A model generated the notes under the pieces. That model saw only the letters and a list, made by a program, of their open reading frames with translations. It was not told the DNA's origin and searched no databases. The position numbers and the translations under genes are program-made. This document shows, piece after piece, positions 1 to 8,605 of a stretch of DNA of 16,819 nucleotides (its first letter is position 1; each line of letters starts with the position of its first letter). Origin of the DNA: Chromatiales bacterium (GTDB taxonomy: Bacteria; Pseudomonadota; Gammaproteobacteria; Thiohalospirales; Thiohalospiraceae); contig JALSRO010000139.1 in assembly GCA_026984715.1 (NCBI GenBank), positions 1-16,819 of the forward strand, in the 5' to 3' direction.

Positions 1-1390
1 CAAAAACATCGCTACTCTCGTGCGTGCCTATGGCGAGAACAGGCAGCTGCGCGACGCCGCGAACCTGGTGATCGTTGCCGGTAACCGGGAGGATATCCAG
101 TCCCTGGATGGAGGTGCGCGGAAGGTGCTGCAGGAGCTACTGCTGCTGATCGACCGCTATGATCTGTATGGCTCTATCGCCTACCCCAAGCACCATGATT
201 CTACCGACGTACCGGACCTCTATCGCCTGGCGGCGCGGGTACGAGGGGTCTTCGTCAATCCGGCGCTCACCGAGCCGTTCGGGCTCACCCTTATCGAGGC
301 CGCCGCCAGCGGTTTGCCGTTGGTGGCGACGGAGGATGGAGGGCCCATCGATATTCTGCGTCACTGCCGCAACGGCCTGCTGATCGATCCGATGGATGCC
401 GATGCCTTGGGAAGGGCGTTGTTGACAGTGGTCAGTGATCGGGAGCGTTGGCAGCGCTGGTCGCGGAGCGGCCTGAGCGGGGTGAAGCGCCATTACTCCT
501 GGACCGCCCATGTGAAGCGCTATCTGAAGGAGCTGCAGCGGGTGAAGAGACGTTACCACAAACCGATCATTCGTGCTCACAAGAGCCGCCTGCCTGCCGT
601 CGACCGGATTCTGGTGAGTGACATCGACAATACCCTGATTGGGGATCGGGAGGGGTTGCAGCTGCTGCTGCAGCGCCTTCAGGAGGCGGGCGGCAGAATC
701 GGTTTTGGAATCGCCACCGGCCGCCACCTCAACAGCGCCCTGAAGGTGATCAAGGAGTGGGGGATTCCCCGGCCGGATCTGCTGATTACCTCGGTGGGAA
801 GCGAACTCCACTACGGTCCTGGCCTGGTGGAGGACAGTGGCTGGCAGCGTCACATCGACTACCTCTGGAAGCCCGAGGCGTTGCGTCGGGCGCTCGAGAC
901 GCTGCCGGGTTTGAAGCTGCAGGCCAAGGTCAACCAGCGCAGATTCAAAATCAGCTACAACGTCAATTCCTCCACCATGCAGAGTATCGAAGAGATCAAG
1001 GCCCACCTGCGCAAGCGGGACCTGCACGCCCGGCTGATCTACTCCCATCAGGCCTATCTCGACGTGTTGCCGGTCAGGGCATCCAAGGGAATGGCGTTGC
1101 GCTATCTGGCGATGCGTTGGGGCGTGGAGCCGGAGTGTCTGCTGGTGGCGGGTGACTCCGGTAACGACGAGGAGATGCTGAGCGGCAACACACTGGGAGT
1201 GGTGGTGGGCAACTACAGCCCCGAGCTGGAGCATCTCCGCGGTCAGCCGCGCATCTATTTTGCCGGGGCGGGGTATGCCCGCGGGATTCTGGAGGGAATG
1301 GAACACTACCGCTTTCTGGACGCGGCATGTGTTGCGGAAGGAGAGAGCTGTAGAATCGAGGGTGACGGCCCGCCGATGGGAGCAGTATGA
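1..1390 (+). CDS. Sucrose-phosphate synthase with C-terminal HAD phosphatase-like domain (3' part)
   Basis: The gene is cut by the left edge. The reading frame is open from base 2 ([12 protein letters not shown]...), which matches the inside of a glycosyltransferase, so an apparent GTG start at 20 is not the real start. About 462 codons remain. The family makes sucrose-6-phosphate from NDP-glucose and fructose-6-phosphate in the cytoplasm. The visible N-terminal part is the end of a GT-B fold (GT4) with the E-x7-E nucleotide-sugar motif in [12 protein letters not shown] (Glu codons at 272 and 296). A HAD-type domain follows, with motif I DIDNTL at 620-637, a conserved Lys in ASKGMA near 1085 and motif IV GDSGND at 1151-1168. 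The nucleophile and metal-binding Asp residues are all present, so sucrose-6-phosphate hydrolysis by the same chain is plausible but not proven. The stop overlaps the next start (ATGA, 1387-1390), implying coupled translation with sucrose synthase. Confidence 0.9.
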   Translation, partial: KNIATLVRAYGENRQLRDAANLVIVAGNREDIQSLDGGARKVLQELLLLIDRYDLYGSIAYPKHHDSTDVPDLYRLAARVRGVFVNPALTEPFGLTLIEAAASGLPLVATEDGGPIDILRHCRNGLLIDPMDADALGRALLTVVSDRERWQRWSRSGLSGVKRHYSWTAHVKRYLKELQRVKRRYHKPIIRAHKSRLPAVDRILVSDIDNTLIGDREGLQLLLQRLQEAGGRIGFGIATGRHLNSALKVIKEWGIPRPDLLITSVGSELHYGPGLVEDSGWQRHIDYLWKPEALRRALETLPGLKLQAKVNQRRFKISYNVNSSTMQSIEEIKAHLRKRDLHARLIYSHQAYLDVLPVRASKGMALRYLAMRWGVEPECLLVAGDSGNDEEMLSGNTLGVVVGNYSPELEHLRGQPRIYFAGAGYARGILEGMEHYRFLDAACVAEGESCRIEGDGPPMGAV

Positions 1391-3771
1391 TGAACGAGGA
1401 GTTGGAGCAGTATATTGAGTCCCACCGGGATGAGGCGTACCTGTTGTTACGTCACTTCGCCGGTCTGGGACGGCCGTTTCTGCTCCACAGCGAGCTGCAG
1501 GATGAGATGGCGCAGTTTGCCGCTCGTCTGGTGCGGCCTGCAGTGCTGGATTCTCCCCTGGCTGGATTGATCCGGGTCTCTCAGGAGGCGCTGGTGAACG
1601 CCCCCTGGATCTGGTTGGCGGTGCGCCCCGCGGTGGCCCGCTGGCACTATCTGCGCTTCCATACGGAGCAGCGGGTACACGAGCAGATCTCCGTGGCGGA
1701 GTTCTTGGCAGCCAAGGAGCGTCTGGTCGAAGGCAAAGAGAGCGGCTGGACCCTCGAAGTCGATCTGCAGCCGTTCAACCGGGAGTTCCCGCGGATGCAG
1801 CAGGCGCGCTCCATCGGGCGTGGAGTCGAGTTTCTCAACCGCCATCTCTCCAGTCGCCTGTTCCAGTCCCCCCAGGGAGGCGATCGCCGACTGCTGGGTT
1901 TTCTCCGTGTTCACCAGTATCAGGGGGAGCAGTTGATGCTGAGTGGGCGCATCAGTTCGGTCAGGGTGCTGCGCCAGATGTTGCGCCGTGCCGAGGAGTA
2001 TCTCGCGGGGCAGCCGCAGGATGCTTCATGGGATGAGGTGGGAAAGACGTTGCAGTCTTTCGGCTTCGAGCCTGGGTGGGGGAGAACCGTTGCCCGTATG
2101 CGCGATACCCTGCAACTGCTGGCCGATACTCTGGAGGCGCCCGATCCGGTTACCCTGGAACGCTTTCTCGGCCGCATCCCGATGATCTTCCGGCTGGCCA
2201 TCATCTCCCCTCACGGCTATTTTGGACAGGCCAACGTGCTGGGGCTGCCCGATACCGGGGGGCAGGTGGTCTATATTCTCGACCAGGTGCGTGCCCTGGA
2301 GAAAGAGATGCGCCGCCGTATCCACCAGCAGGGCATCGATATCGACCCCCGCATCCTGGTGGTTACCCGTCTGATCCCCGAGGCGAAGGGTACCACCTGC
2401 GATCAGCCTCTGGAGCCAATTGCCGGTACCGATCACGCCGCCATCCTGCGGGTACCTTTTCGCTCCCCGTCGGGCGAGATCGAGCGTCACTGGATCTCCC
2501 GTTTCGAGGTGTGGCCCTATCTGGAGTGTTTCGCGGTGGAGGCGGGCAAGGCGCTGGTGGCAGAGCTGGGCGGCAGACCCGACCTCATCATAGGCAACTA
2601 CTCGGATGGTAACCTGGTCGCCACTTTGCTGTCGGATGAGCTCAAGGTGACACAGTGCAACATTGCCCATGCCCTGGAGAAGACCAAGTATCTCTACTCC
2701 GATCTCTACTGGCGTGACAACGAGCAGCAGTACCACTTCGCCACCCAGTTCACTGCGGATCTCATCGCCATGAATGCGGCAGACTTCATCATCACCAGTA
2801 CCTACCAGGAGATCGCCGGCCGTAAGGACGGAGTGGGTCAGTATGAGAGCTATCAGTCGTTTACCATGCCGGGGCTCTACCGGGTGGTGAACGGTATCGA
2901 TGTATTCGATCCCAAGTTCAATATCATCTCGCCAGGCGCGGACAGTGAGATCTACTTCCCGTACACCGCTTCCCATCGGCGCTTGACCGGGCTGCATGGC
3001 GAGCTGGAGCAGCTGCTGTTCGGCCCGCCGGACGACTCGTCCCGCGGGGAGCTGGCCGACCGCGAAAAGCCACTGCTGTTCACCATGGCGCGTCTGGACC
3101 GCATCAAGAATGTCACCGGTCTGGTGGAGTGGTATGGTGAGAGCGATGCGCTTCGTGAGAGGGCCAACCTGCTGGTGATCGCAGGGCATGTGCAGCCGGA
3201 CCGTTCCGGCGATCATGAAGAGCGCGAGCAGATCGCGCGCATGCATGGGCTGATGGACGAATATCGGCTCGATGGCCAGCTGCGCTGGCTGGGGCGGCAT
3301 CTGGACAAGAGTCTGGCCGGGGAGCTGTATCGCTTCATCGCAGATCGGCATGGCATTTTTGTGCAGCCGGCCCTGTTCGAGGCGTTCGGACTGACCGTCA
3401 TCGAGGCGATGGCCTCCGGTCTGCCCACCTTTGCCACCCTCTATGGGGGGCCGTTGGAGATCATCGAAGATGGCGTTTCCGGTTTCCACATCGATCCCAA
3501 CCACGGGGATGAGGTGGCACGGCGGATCAGCGGGTTTCTGGAGCAGTGCCGCAAGGAGCCGGGCTACTGGGAGCAGATCTCCCGGAATGCCATCAGCCGT
3601 GTCGAGAATCACTATACCTGGGAACTGTATGCACAGCGCCTGATGACCCTTTCTCGTATCTACGGTTTCTGGAGATATGTCACGGATCTGGAGCGCAAGG
3701 AGACCCACCGCTACCTGGAGATGTTCTATGGTCTGCAGTTTCGGCCGCTGGCCAGGAAGATCTCCCGCTGA
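1387..3771 (+). CDS. Sucrose synthase (NDP-glucose:fructose glucosyltransferase)
   Basis: The 794-residue protein has the usual length and layout of bacterial sucrose synthases: an N-terminal helical/regulatory region (about 1-265) and a GT-B catalytic core (about 265-760). It reversibly converts sucrose plus UDP or ADP into NDP-glucose and fructose. Visible signatures are [20 protein letters not shown] with the nucleotide-loop glycines at 291-292, [49 protein letters not shown], and the E-x7-E motif in [15 protein letters not shown] (Glu665 and Glu673). Two start codons are adjacent (1387 and 1390). A GGGAG stands 4 nt before the first and 7 nt before the second, so initiation at 1390 is at least as likely. 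It overlaps the sucrose-phosphate synthase gene by 4 bp. A fructokinase, often linked to this pair in other bacteria, is not immediately downstream. Confidence 0.95.
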   Translation: MMNEELEQYIESHRDEAYLLLRHFAGLGRPFLLHSELQDEMAQFAARLVRPAVLDSPLAGLIRVSQEALVNAPWIWLAVRPAVARWHYLRFHTEQRVHEQISVAEFLAAKERLVEGKESGWTLEVDLQPFNREFPRMQQARSIGRGVEFLNRHLSSRLFQSPQGGDRRLLGFLRVHQYQGEQLMLSGRISSVRVLRQMLRRAEEYLAGQPQDASWDEVGKTLQSFGFEPGWGRTVARMRDTLQLLADTLEAPDPVTLERFLGRIPMIFRLAIISPHGYFGQANVLGLPDTGGQVVYILDQVRALEKEMRRRIHQQGIDIDPRILVVTRLIPEAKGTTCDQPLEPIAGTDHAAILRVPFRSPSGEIERHWISRFEVWPYLECFAVEAGKALVAELGGRPDLIIGNYSDGNLVATLLSDELKVTQCNIAHALEKTKYLYSDLYWRDNEQQYHFATQFTADLIAMNAADFIITSTYQEIAGRKDGVGQYESYQSFTMPGLYRVVNGIDVFDPKFNIISPGADSEIYFPYTASHRRLTGLHGELEQLLFGPPDDSSRGELADREKPLLFTMARLDRIKNVTGLVEWYGESDALRERANLLVIAGHVQPDRSGDHEEREQIARMHGLMDEYRLDGQLRWLGRHLDKSLAGELYRFIADRHGIFVQPALFEAFGLTVIEAMASGLPTFATLYGGPLEIIEDGVSGFHIDPNHGDEVARRISGFLEQCRKEPGYWEQISRNAISRVENHYTWELYAQRLMTLSRIYGFWRYVTDLERKETHRYLEMFYGLQFRPLARKISR

Positions 3772-3903
3772 AGGGGCGATCGTGACTGTTTGTGCGGGAG
3801 GTCTGCCAGCAACGACACTATTTTTTGCACAACGGAAAAGAATGTGATAATGAGTCGATAATCTACTTTGCCACATACCGCTCCTGGATCCATGAAGTTT
3901 CTA

Positions 3904-4067
3904 TAACCAATTGAATTGTAATCAATATAATTTGCTGGTTACTTTTTATCCAGGTTAACAAAATCGACCTGATTTCGTACTTTCGCGGCTATTACCACCA
4001 TTTCATCCACAAAGTTATCCACAGTTATTGTGGATAACTCTCCATTGCCAAATATTACAATTGGTTA
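3904..4067. other. DnaA-box cluster with nested inverted repeats in an AT-rich convergent gap
   Basis: The 331-bp gap 3772-4102 lies between the 3' ends of two convergent genes and is clearly more AT-rich than its surroundings. TTATCCACA, the consensus DnaA box, occurs at 4015-4023, and its exact reverse complement TGTGGATAA at 4029-4037. With one more pair they form a perfect 10-bp inverted repeat, GTTATCCACA/TGTGGATAAC, separated by GTTAT (4014-4038). A one-mismatch box TCATCCACA lies at 4003-4011, 12 bp from the next in the same orientation. A two-mismatch form TTATCCAGG is at 3946-3954. An outer perfect inverted repeat, TAACCAATTG at 3904-3913 and CAATTGGTTA at 4058-4067, encloses the set. 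DnaA binding is expected from the consensus. Whether this is a replication origin, a DnaA-titrating locus or a regulator site cannot be told from the sequence. Neither flanking gene is a usual oriC neighbour. Confidence 0.6.
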
Positions 4068-4100
4068 ACCGGACTGTTTCATATATATTTCACAAAGAAG

Positions 4101-4118
4101 GGCTAACTCCGGCCAGCC
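4101..4118 (-). terminator. Candidate weak terminator hairpin of the MFS transporter gene
   Basis: On the minus strand GGCTGGC-CGGA-GTTAGCC can fold into a 7-bp stem with two G-U pairs and a 4-nt loop, followed by CTTCTTTG. It includes the TAG stop of the transporter gene. The U tract is interrupted and short, so termination efficiency is doubtful. Confidence 0.3.
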
Positions 4119-5395
4119 TTTTCGAGGGAGTGGGCCATTTGACATCCCGCCCGCTCATCCACGAACAGCAGCAGTATCAGCCCCAGGAGAAACAGAAGCG
4201 CAATGGCCAGAATGGAGAGACGTGGGCTGCCGCTCACTACCCCGACCCAACCCATCATGAAGGGGCCGAGTATTGCTGCGGAGCGGCCCAGCATATTGTA
4301 GAAGCCGAAGAACTCCCCCCCCTTGTCGGAAGGGATGATGCGGGCATAGAAGGAGCGGCTCAGGGACTGGATCCCCCCCTGTACCATGCCGATGGTCACC
4401 GCCATGGCGAAGAACTCCCATTCGCTCTCCATCCGGCTGGCCCAGACGACCACGATGAAGTAGACGCCGATAGCTAGATAGATGCCCCTCTTGGCCCCCA
4501 GCCGCTCTCCCAGGATGCCGAACAGGATGGCGGCAGGAAACCCTACGAACTGGGTGATCAACAGGGCCAGGATCAGGCTGTTGCTGTCGAACCCCAGTGC
4601 CAGGCCGTAGTCCACCGCCATCTTGATGATAGTGTCCACTCCGTCGATATAGAGCCAGTAGCTCAGCAGGAACAGAAAGACCACTCGCAGGCGGCGGATC
4701 CTCGAGAATGTGGTGGCGAGCTGCCGCAGGGTGGCGATCACACTCTCCAGGGGGCGGGTGGGAGCTGTCAGTGGGCGGGGCTCATGGACGAACAGCAGCA
4801 GTGGGAGTGAGAAGAGAGTCCACCAGACGGCGACCAGCAGAAAGGAGTAGCGGATTGCCGCAGCGGGATCCGCCAGCCCGAACCAAGAGGGGTAGAGGGT
4901 CATGGTCACGTTGAGAGCGAACAGCAGGCCACCTCCCAGGTAGCCTAGGGCGTAGCCCAGACCGGAGATGAAATCGAGATGTCTGCCGGCCGCGACGTCG
5001 ACCAGCAGGGCATCGTAGAAGACGATACTGCCGGAGAATCCGATGGTGGCCAGCAGATAGAGGCCGGTGGCAGTGCGCCAGTCACCACTCTCCACTCCGA
5101 AGAGGGTGGCGGTCATGAGGATTCCCAGGGCGGCGAACAGGAGCAGAAACAGCTTCTTTCTGCCACCCTGATCTGCAAGGGTTCCCAGCAGTGGTGCCAG
5201 AATCACGATTACCAGGCTTGCAGCGGAGTTGGCACTTCCCAGGTGGAGGGTGCTCTGGGCGACATCTGTGCCACTGCTCCAGAACTGTTTGAAGAATACC
5301 GGGAAGAAGCCGGCCATAACAGTGACTGCAAAGGCGGAGTTGGCCCAGTCATACAGTGCCCAGGAGATGATCTCCCTCCTGTCACGCGGGATCAT
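4103..5395 (-). CDS. MFS transporter, UMF1/Atg22-like family
   Basis: The 430-residue protein is very hydrophobic, with roughly 11-12 membrane segments, and should sit in the inner membrane. The N-terminus RREIISWALYDWANSAFA, the loop LADQGGRKK and the segment LVDVAAGRHLDFISGLGYALG are typical of the UMF1/Atg22-like branch of the major facilitator superfamily. The substrates of bacterial members are not firmly known, so none is assigned. The frame is open 31 codons further upstream (to 5488), but that part lies inside the TatD gene and is not hydrophobic. The ATG at 5395 overlaps the TatD stop as ATGA, gives the usual family N-terminus, and lacks a good Shine-Dalgarno, which fits translational coupling to TatD. 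It is the last gene of the leftward cluster. Confidence 0.85.
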   Translation of the reverse strand: MIPRDRREIISWALYDWANSAFAVTVMAGFFPVFFKQFWSSGTDVAQSTLHLGSANSAASLVIVILAPLLGTLADQGGRKKLFLLLFAALGILMTATLFGVESGDWRTATGLYLLATIGFSGSIVFYDALLVDVAAGRHLDFISGLGYALGYLGGGLLFALNVTMTLYPSWFGLADPAAAIRYSFLLVAVWWTLFSLPLLLFVHEPRPLTAPTRPLESVIATLRQLATTFSRIRRLRVVFLFLLSYWLYIDGVDTIIKMAVDYGLALGFDSNSLILALLITQFVGFPAAILFGILGERLGAKRGIYLAIGVYFIVVVWASRMESEWEFFAMAVTIGMVQGGIQSLSRSFYARIIPSDKGGEFFGFYNMLGRSAAILGPFMMGWVGVVSGSPRLSILAIALLFLLGLILLLFVDERAGCQMAHSLEKAGRS

Positions 5396-6183
5396 GTCGG
5401 GGCCGGCAGCAAGGGATCTGGAAGGGCGAACAGCTTTCTGGCCGCAAGGGTGGTCTGGCGCGCAATTCGGAGTGGTTCTTCGTCGCAAAGCTCGGCTATG
5501 CTTTGCAGGATTTCCGGCAGGTAGTCCGGGCGGTTGCGTTCGCCATGGTGACCGGCAGGAGGCATGTCGGGGGCATCTGTCTCCAGCAGCAGCGCATGTA
5601 GTGGCAACTGCCGGACCAGGCGTCGCAGCCGGTGGGCCCCGGAATGGGTCACTGTACCGCCAAACCCGAGCCTGAATCCCAGTGCAAGGTACTGTTCCGC
5701 CTGCTGCAGACTGCCGTTGAATGCATGGACGACGCCCCCCGGAACGTTCTTTCGCCGCAGGCAGCTCAGTGCGATGTCGTGAGCCTTGCGTATATGCAGG
5801 ATCACCGGCAACCCGGCGTCGGTGGCTATCTCCAGCTGCGCCTCGAAATAGTGGAGCTGCCGTTTGCGGTCCGGCTGATCGACGTAGTAGTCCAGTCCGA
5901 TCTCTCCTACTGCCACCGGGCGGTGGCGGCGGATCTGCTCCGCAAGTTCGGTCAGTTGGCTTTCATTGTGCTGTTCGACGAACAGAGGGTGCAGGCCGAG
6001 TGCCGGGTGAAGCATCGTCCGGTGTTGTGCGCAGAGAGTCAGCAGTCGACCCCATCTCTCCCGGGTCACACCGGGTATGACGATGTTGTTGAGCCCGATT
6101 CGTCGGCAGTGTGCCAGTATGGCATCCCTGTCCGGATCGAAGGCCGGAAGATCCAGATGACAGTGGGAATCGAACAGCTCCAT
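5392..6183 (-). CDS. yjjV: TatD-family metal-dependent hydrolase, YjjV-like
   Basis: The 263-residue protein is a TIM-barrel hydrolase of the TatD family, whose members are divalent-metal DNases or phosphoesterases of the cytoplasm. The metal ligands are all visible: His7 and His9 in DSHCHLD, Glu94 in VGEIGLD, His130 in VILHIRKAHD, His153 in VVHAFNGS and Asp203 in LLETDAPDMPP. The stretches GSLQQAEQYLALGFRLGFGGT and LLETDAPDMP resemble E. coli YjjV more than TatD itself, so the YjjV-type label is preferred. The physiological substrate is unknown. An AAGGGAG lies about 11 nt before the ATG. The gene starts 46 bp after the diguanylate cyclase stop and overlaps the MFS gene by 4 bp. The link with its neighbours is probably only co-transcription. 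Confidence 0.9.
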   Translation of the reverse strand: MELFDSHCHLDLPAFDPDRDAILAHCRRIGLNNIVIPGVTRERWGRLLTLCAQHRTMLHPALGLHPLFVEQHNESQLTELAEQIRRHRPVAVGEIGLDYYVDQPDRKRQLHYFEAQLEIATDAGLPVILHIRKAHDIALSCLRRKNVPGGVVHAFNGSLQQAEQYLALGFRLGFGGTVTHSGAHRLRRLVRQLPLHALLLETDAPDMPPAGHHGERNRPDYLPEILQSIAELCDEEPLRIARQTTLAARKLFALPDPLLPAPT

Positions 6184-6229
6184 GAACGTCGCTACTCCCT
6201 TGTGGTGGCGAGGCCCCGTTCAGCGTGGT

Positions 6230-7828
6230 TCAGGCTGGCCGTTTGTGCTGTGCCGGGTTGAAACAGGTGATCCGGTTCCGCCCGCTCTCCTTCGAGATGT
6301 AGAGTGCCTGGTCGGCCCCCTGGAAAACCTCTTCATAGTTTGTCATGCTGCTGCTCAGCTCGGCAACCCCGATACTGGCGGTGACGTTGATGGGCCGGCC
6401 CTCGAAAAAGACCGGCCGTTCGGCAATCAGCTCGCGCATCTTCTCGGCTATCTGCGCGGCGTCGGAGGCGTGGGTCTCTGGCAGGATGACTACGAACTCC
6501 TCGCCGCCATAGCGGCCGATGAAGTCTGTTTCCCGCACCGCTTTCGCCAGCCGCCGCCCGACTTCGCTCAGTACCTTGTCCCCTGCCAGGTGTCCGAGCG
6601 TATCGTTGATCTTCTTGAAATGGTCCAGATCGACCATCAGCATCGACAGGCTGTGGTTGTAGCGGATGGCACGTTTGAACTCCACTCCCATCTGCTCCTC
6701 CAGGTAGCGGCGGCTTGAGAGTCCGGTGAGCGGATCGGTGTTGCTGAGCTTCTTGATCTCTTCGGTGCGCGCCTCCACCTCCCGCTCCAGGCGGTCCCGA
6801 TCCTGCTTCATGCTCTCCAGATTGACCCGGTAAATGGAGTAGGCGATCAATACTGCAAACACGATTCCTGCCAAGGTGGTTGCCATGGCGGTCATCAGCA
6901 GCGTGTGGTTGTTGTTGGCATATTCGGTAGCGTCGACCAGCATCAGCAGGGTTTGGGGAGGGGCATCGCCCTGATCCCTGGTGGTTAAGGGGGCGGTGAT
7001 ACGGTACACCGGCTGACCGTGCTCGTACATGAAGATGCCGTTGAAGCTTTTGGCCGATGTGTCGATGTCGGCACTGCTGTTGACCAGCAGGAAATCGCTG
7101 CTCAACCGGATGGTGCCGTCGGGGGCCACGATGGAGATCTGCCGGAGGTTTTTGCTGCTGTCGGTGAAGTTGCGCAGAAACTCGTAGTAGTCGAGGGTGT
7201 CGTAGACCGCCAGGCTGGTGGTTATCGAACCGGCAATCGCCTTGAGGAGATTTCTGACATCCCGCTGCATGTGTCTGATGGCGGCGGTTCTGAGCTTCTC
7301 CTGCATGTAGTTGAGATCCGAGATATCAACGGCGAGATCGATGATGCCCACGAGCTCGTCGTTGGCATAGACCGGATAGGATATTGCCAGCACCGGCGTC
7401 ATGTCCCGGTTGTCGGTGTAGAAGCGTCCCAGGACTTCGGGTTTCTGCAGGGCTTCCTTGAAACCGGGGCGGTCGAAGGTATGGCCGATCTCGTCCTGGA
7501 ACATGGAGTTGATGATGATACCGTTGCGATCCAGGTAGCGGAACTCGAAGATCTCCAGGCCGAGCGAGATGTTTTTTACCAGCGTCTGCAGGTTTACCGC
7601 CTTGCGGATGGTCTCGAACCGGGTAAGCGCAGCGTGAAAGGAGTGCACCAGATTGATGTTGTCGGTCTGCAGTTGCTGCAGCAGGACGTTTTTCTGGGTA
7701 AAGTAGTTGTGCGCCGAGAGCACCGCGAGGATCAGGATCATGGCGGCGAAGGGGAGGATGTTGTAGCGCCGCAGGAATCCTATCGGCCTGTTGTCCCCAC
7801 CCTGTTTCAGTATGGTGAATATTCCCAT
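6230..7828 (-). CDS. Membrane-bound diguanylate cyclase (GGDEF) with periplasmic sensor region
   Basis: The 532-residue protein has one membrane helix near residues 24-41, a periplasmic region to about 309, a second helix at about 310-333, a short coiled coil (about 337-361) and a C-terminal GGDEF domain from about 362. The periplasmic part contains two Cache/PAS-like segments, around 95-170 (RYLDRNGIIINS... LVGIIDLAVDIS) and 230-300 (ISIVAPDGTIRLSS... LLMLVDATEY), as in dCache sensors. The GGDEF domain looks active: GGEEF at 441-445, metal Asp400 in VDLDHFKKIND, and DPLTGL at 365-370. RETD (432-435) lies five residues before GGEEF, the allosteric I-site for feedback inhibition by c-di-GMP. 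No EAL domain is present. The signal sensed is unknown. The gene starts 27 bp after a tetrahaem cytochrome gene, with AGGA a few bases before the ATG. Confidence 0.93.
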   Translation of the reverse strand: MGIFTILKQGGDNRPIGFLRRYNILPFAAMILILAVLSAHNYFTQKNVLLQQLQTDNINLVHSFHAALTRFETIRKAVNLQTLVKNISLGLEIFEFRYLDRNGIIINSMFQDEIGHTFDRPGFKEALQKPEVLGRFYTDNRDMTPVLAISYPVYANDELVGIIDLAVDISDLNYMQEKLRTAAIRHMQRDVRNLLKAIAGSITTSLAVYDTLDYYEFLRNFTDSSKNLRQISIVAPDGTIRLSSDFLLVNSSADIDTSAKSFNGIFMYEHGQPVYRITAPLTTRDQGDAPPQTLLMLVDATEYANNNHTLLMTAMATTLAGIVFAVLIAYSIYRVNLESMKQDRDRLEREVEARTEEIKKLSNTDPLTGLSSRRYLEEQMGVEFKRAIRYNHSLSMLMVDLDHFKKINDTLGHLAGDKVLSEVGRRLAKAVRETDFIGRYGGEEFVVILPETHASDAAQIAEKMRELIAERPVFFEGRPINVTASIGVAELSSSMTNYEEVFQGADQALYISKESGRNRITCFNPAQHKRPA

Positions 7829-7855
7829 TCTGTCGATCCTGCCGGGGTCCTTCCC

Positions 7856-8545
7856 CTATTTGCCGCTATCGTCACCGGGGAGCGGTGTCTTGTATAGATC
7901 GTAGGCTGCCTGGAAATCGTGTGCTGTACGCCGGAAAGAGCGTCCCCAACGTTTGGTGTGACATGACAGGCACATCCGCTTAATCATCTTGGGGCGGTTC
8001 TTGCCTGCCAGGAATCCCCCTTTTATCTTCTGCTTGCCTTTTTTCTTCCCGGTGGCAGGGGTGATCCTGGGAATAGCGAAAGGGGTGGCATCATCTGCAT
8101 GCAGGCGGACGTGCTCGCTGCCGGGACCGTGACACCCTTCGCACTGTACTCCTACCAGCTTTGGGGTCTGGCTGAAGCTGATGAAGCCGGTTTCCACCCC
8201 GAATCCGGTGGTGTGGCAGCCGAGACACCGCTTCTCCTCCTGATAGCCTGTTGCCACCAGGTGTTCATAGCTATGGACGTGGGGATCCTTCTTGCGGCCG
8301 ACGAAGAATTCGCGATGACACAAGCGACACTTGGCATTGCCGGTATAGCGGTACTTCCCCGATTTCATGGCGCGTTCATAGCCTTTGTTCCCCAGCGCCT
8401 TGCGTAGTGGGTTGAGGGTGGGTGCGGGGTTGTGGAGCTCCTGCGTGATGCGGATATCCTCTGCCGCGGACTGCTGTGTGACCAACAGCCCCGCCAAGGT
8501 AGCCAGCAGCATGGTACTGAGAATGCGACACCCCTGTTTCACCAT
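7856..8545 (-). CDS. Periplasmic tetrahaem cytochrome c, cytochrome c554-like
   Basis: The 229-residue product starts with a signal peptide (KQ-CR basic end, hydrophobic core LLATLAGLLV, likely cut after QSAA near residue 28), so it is exported. Four CxxCH haem c sites are present: CRLCH at 73-77, CLGCH at 107-111, CEGCH at 135-139 and CLSCH at 192-196. The pattern CLGCHTTGFG...VGVQCEGCHGPGSEH is characteristic of the cytochrome c554/c-prime family (Pfam type PF13435), known from ammonia oxidisers and many sulfur and metal cyclers. Its redox partner is not encoded here. A Lys/Arg-rich stretch (167-190) separates haems 3 and 4. The frame is open upstream to 9001, but only the ATG at 8545 gives a signal peptide, and AAGGGTG precedes it. 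A promoter-like TATAAT lies about 60 nt upstream. It is the first gene of a possible four-gene leftward operon. Confidence 0.88.
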   Translation of the reverse strand: MVKQGCRILSTMLLATLAGLLVTQQSAAEDIRITQELHNPAPTLNPLRKALGNKGYERAMKSGKYRYTGNAKCRLCHREFFVGRKKDPHVHSYEHLVATGYQEEKRCLGCHTTGFGVETGFISFSQTPKLVGVQCEGCHGPGSEHVRLHADDATPFAIPRITPATGKKKGKQKIKGGFLAGKNRPKMIKRMCLSCHTKRWGRSFRRTAHDFQAAYDLYKTPLPGDDSGK

Positions 8546-8571
8546 TATCACCCTTGTCTGAATCGATAGAA

Positions 8572-8592
8572 ACCGGACCACCGGGCTCCGGT
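8572..8592 (-). other. Stem-loop in the leader of the cytochrome gene
   Basis: A perfect 6-bp inverted repeat, ACCGGA at 8572-8577 and TCCGGT at 8587-8592, would form a hairpin in the 5' leader between the candidate promoter and the start codon. Its role is unknown. Confidence 0.35.
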
Positions 8593-8605
8593 CTGTCAGC
8601 CACCT

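Noticed and set aside
137..1306. 389-codon antisense frame in the sucrose-phosphate synthase gene
   Set aside because: Same reason: composition-driven shadow of a well-supported gene, with His/Gln-rich low-information sequence.
2026..3876. 616-codon open frame antisense to sucrose synthase
   Set aside because: It lies fully opposite a certain gene, resembles no family I know, and is a common side effect of GC-rich codon use.
3935..3954. CTGG...CCAG with a T5 run as a terminator for sucrose synthase
   Set aside because: The stem is only 4 bp and the T run is in the loop, not after the stem.
4028..4477. 149-codon plus-strand frame starting near the DnaA boxes
   Set aside because: Mostly antisense to the MFS gene, polar low-complexity product, poor start context.
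5396..5488. 31-codon N-terminal extension of the MFS transporter
   Set aside because: It lies within TatD, is not hydrophobic, and the ATGA overlap at 5392-5395 gives the family N-terminus.
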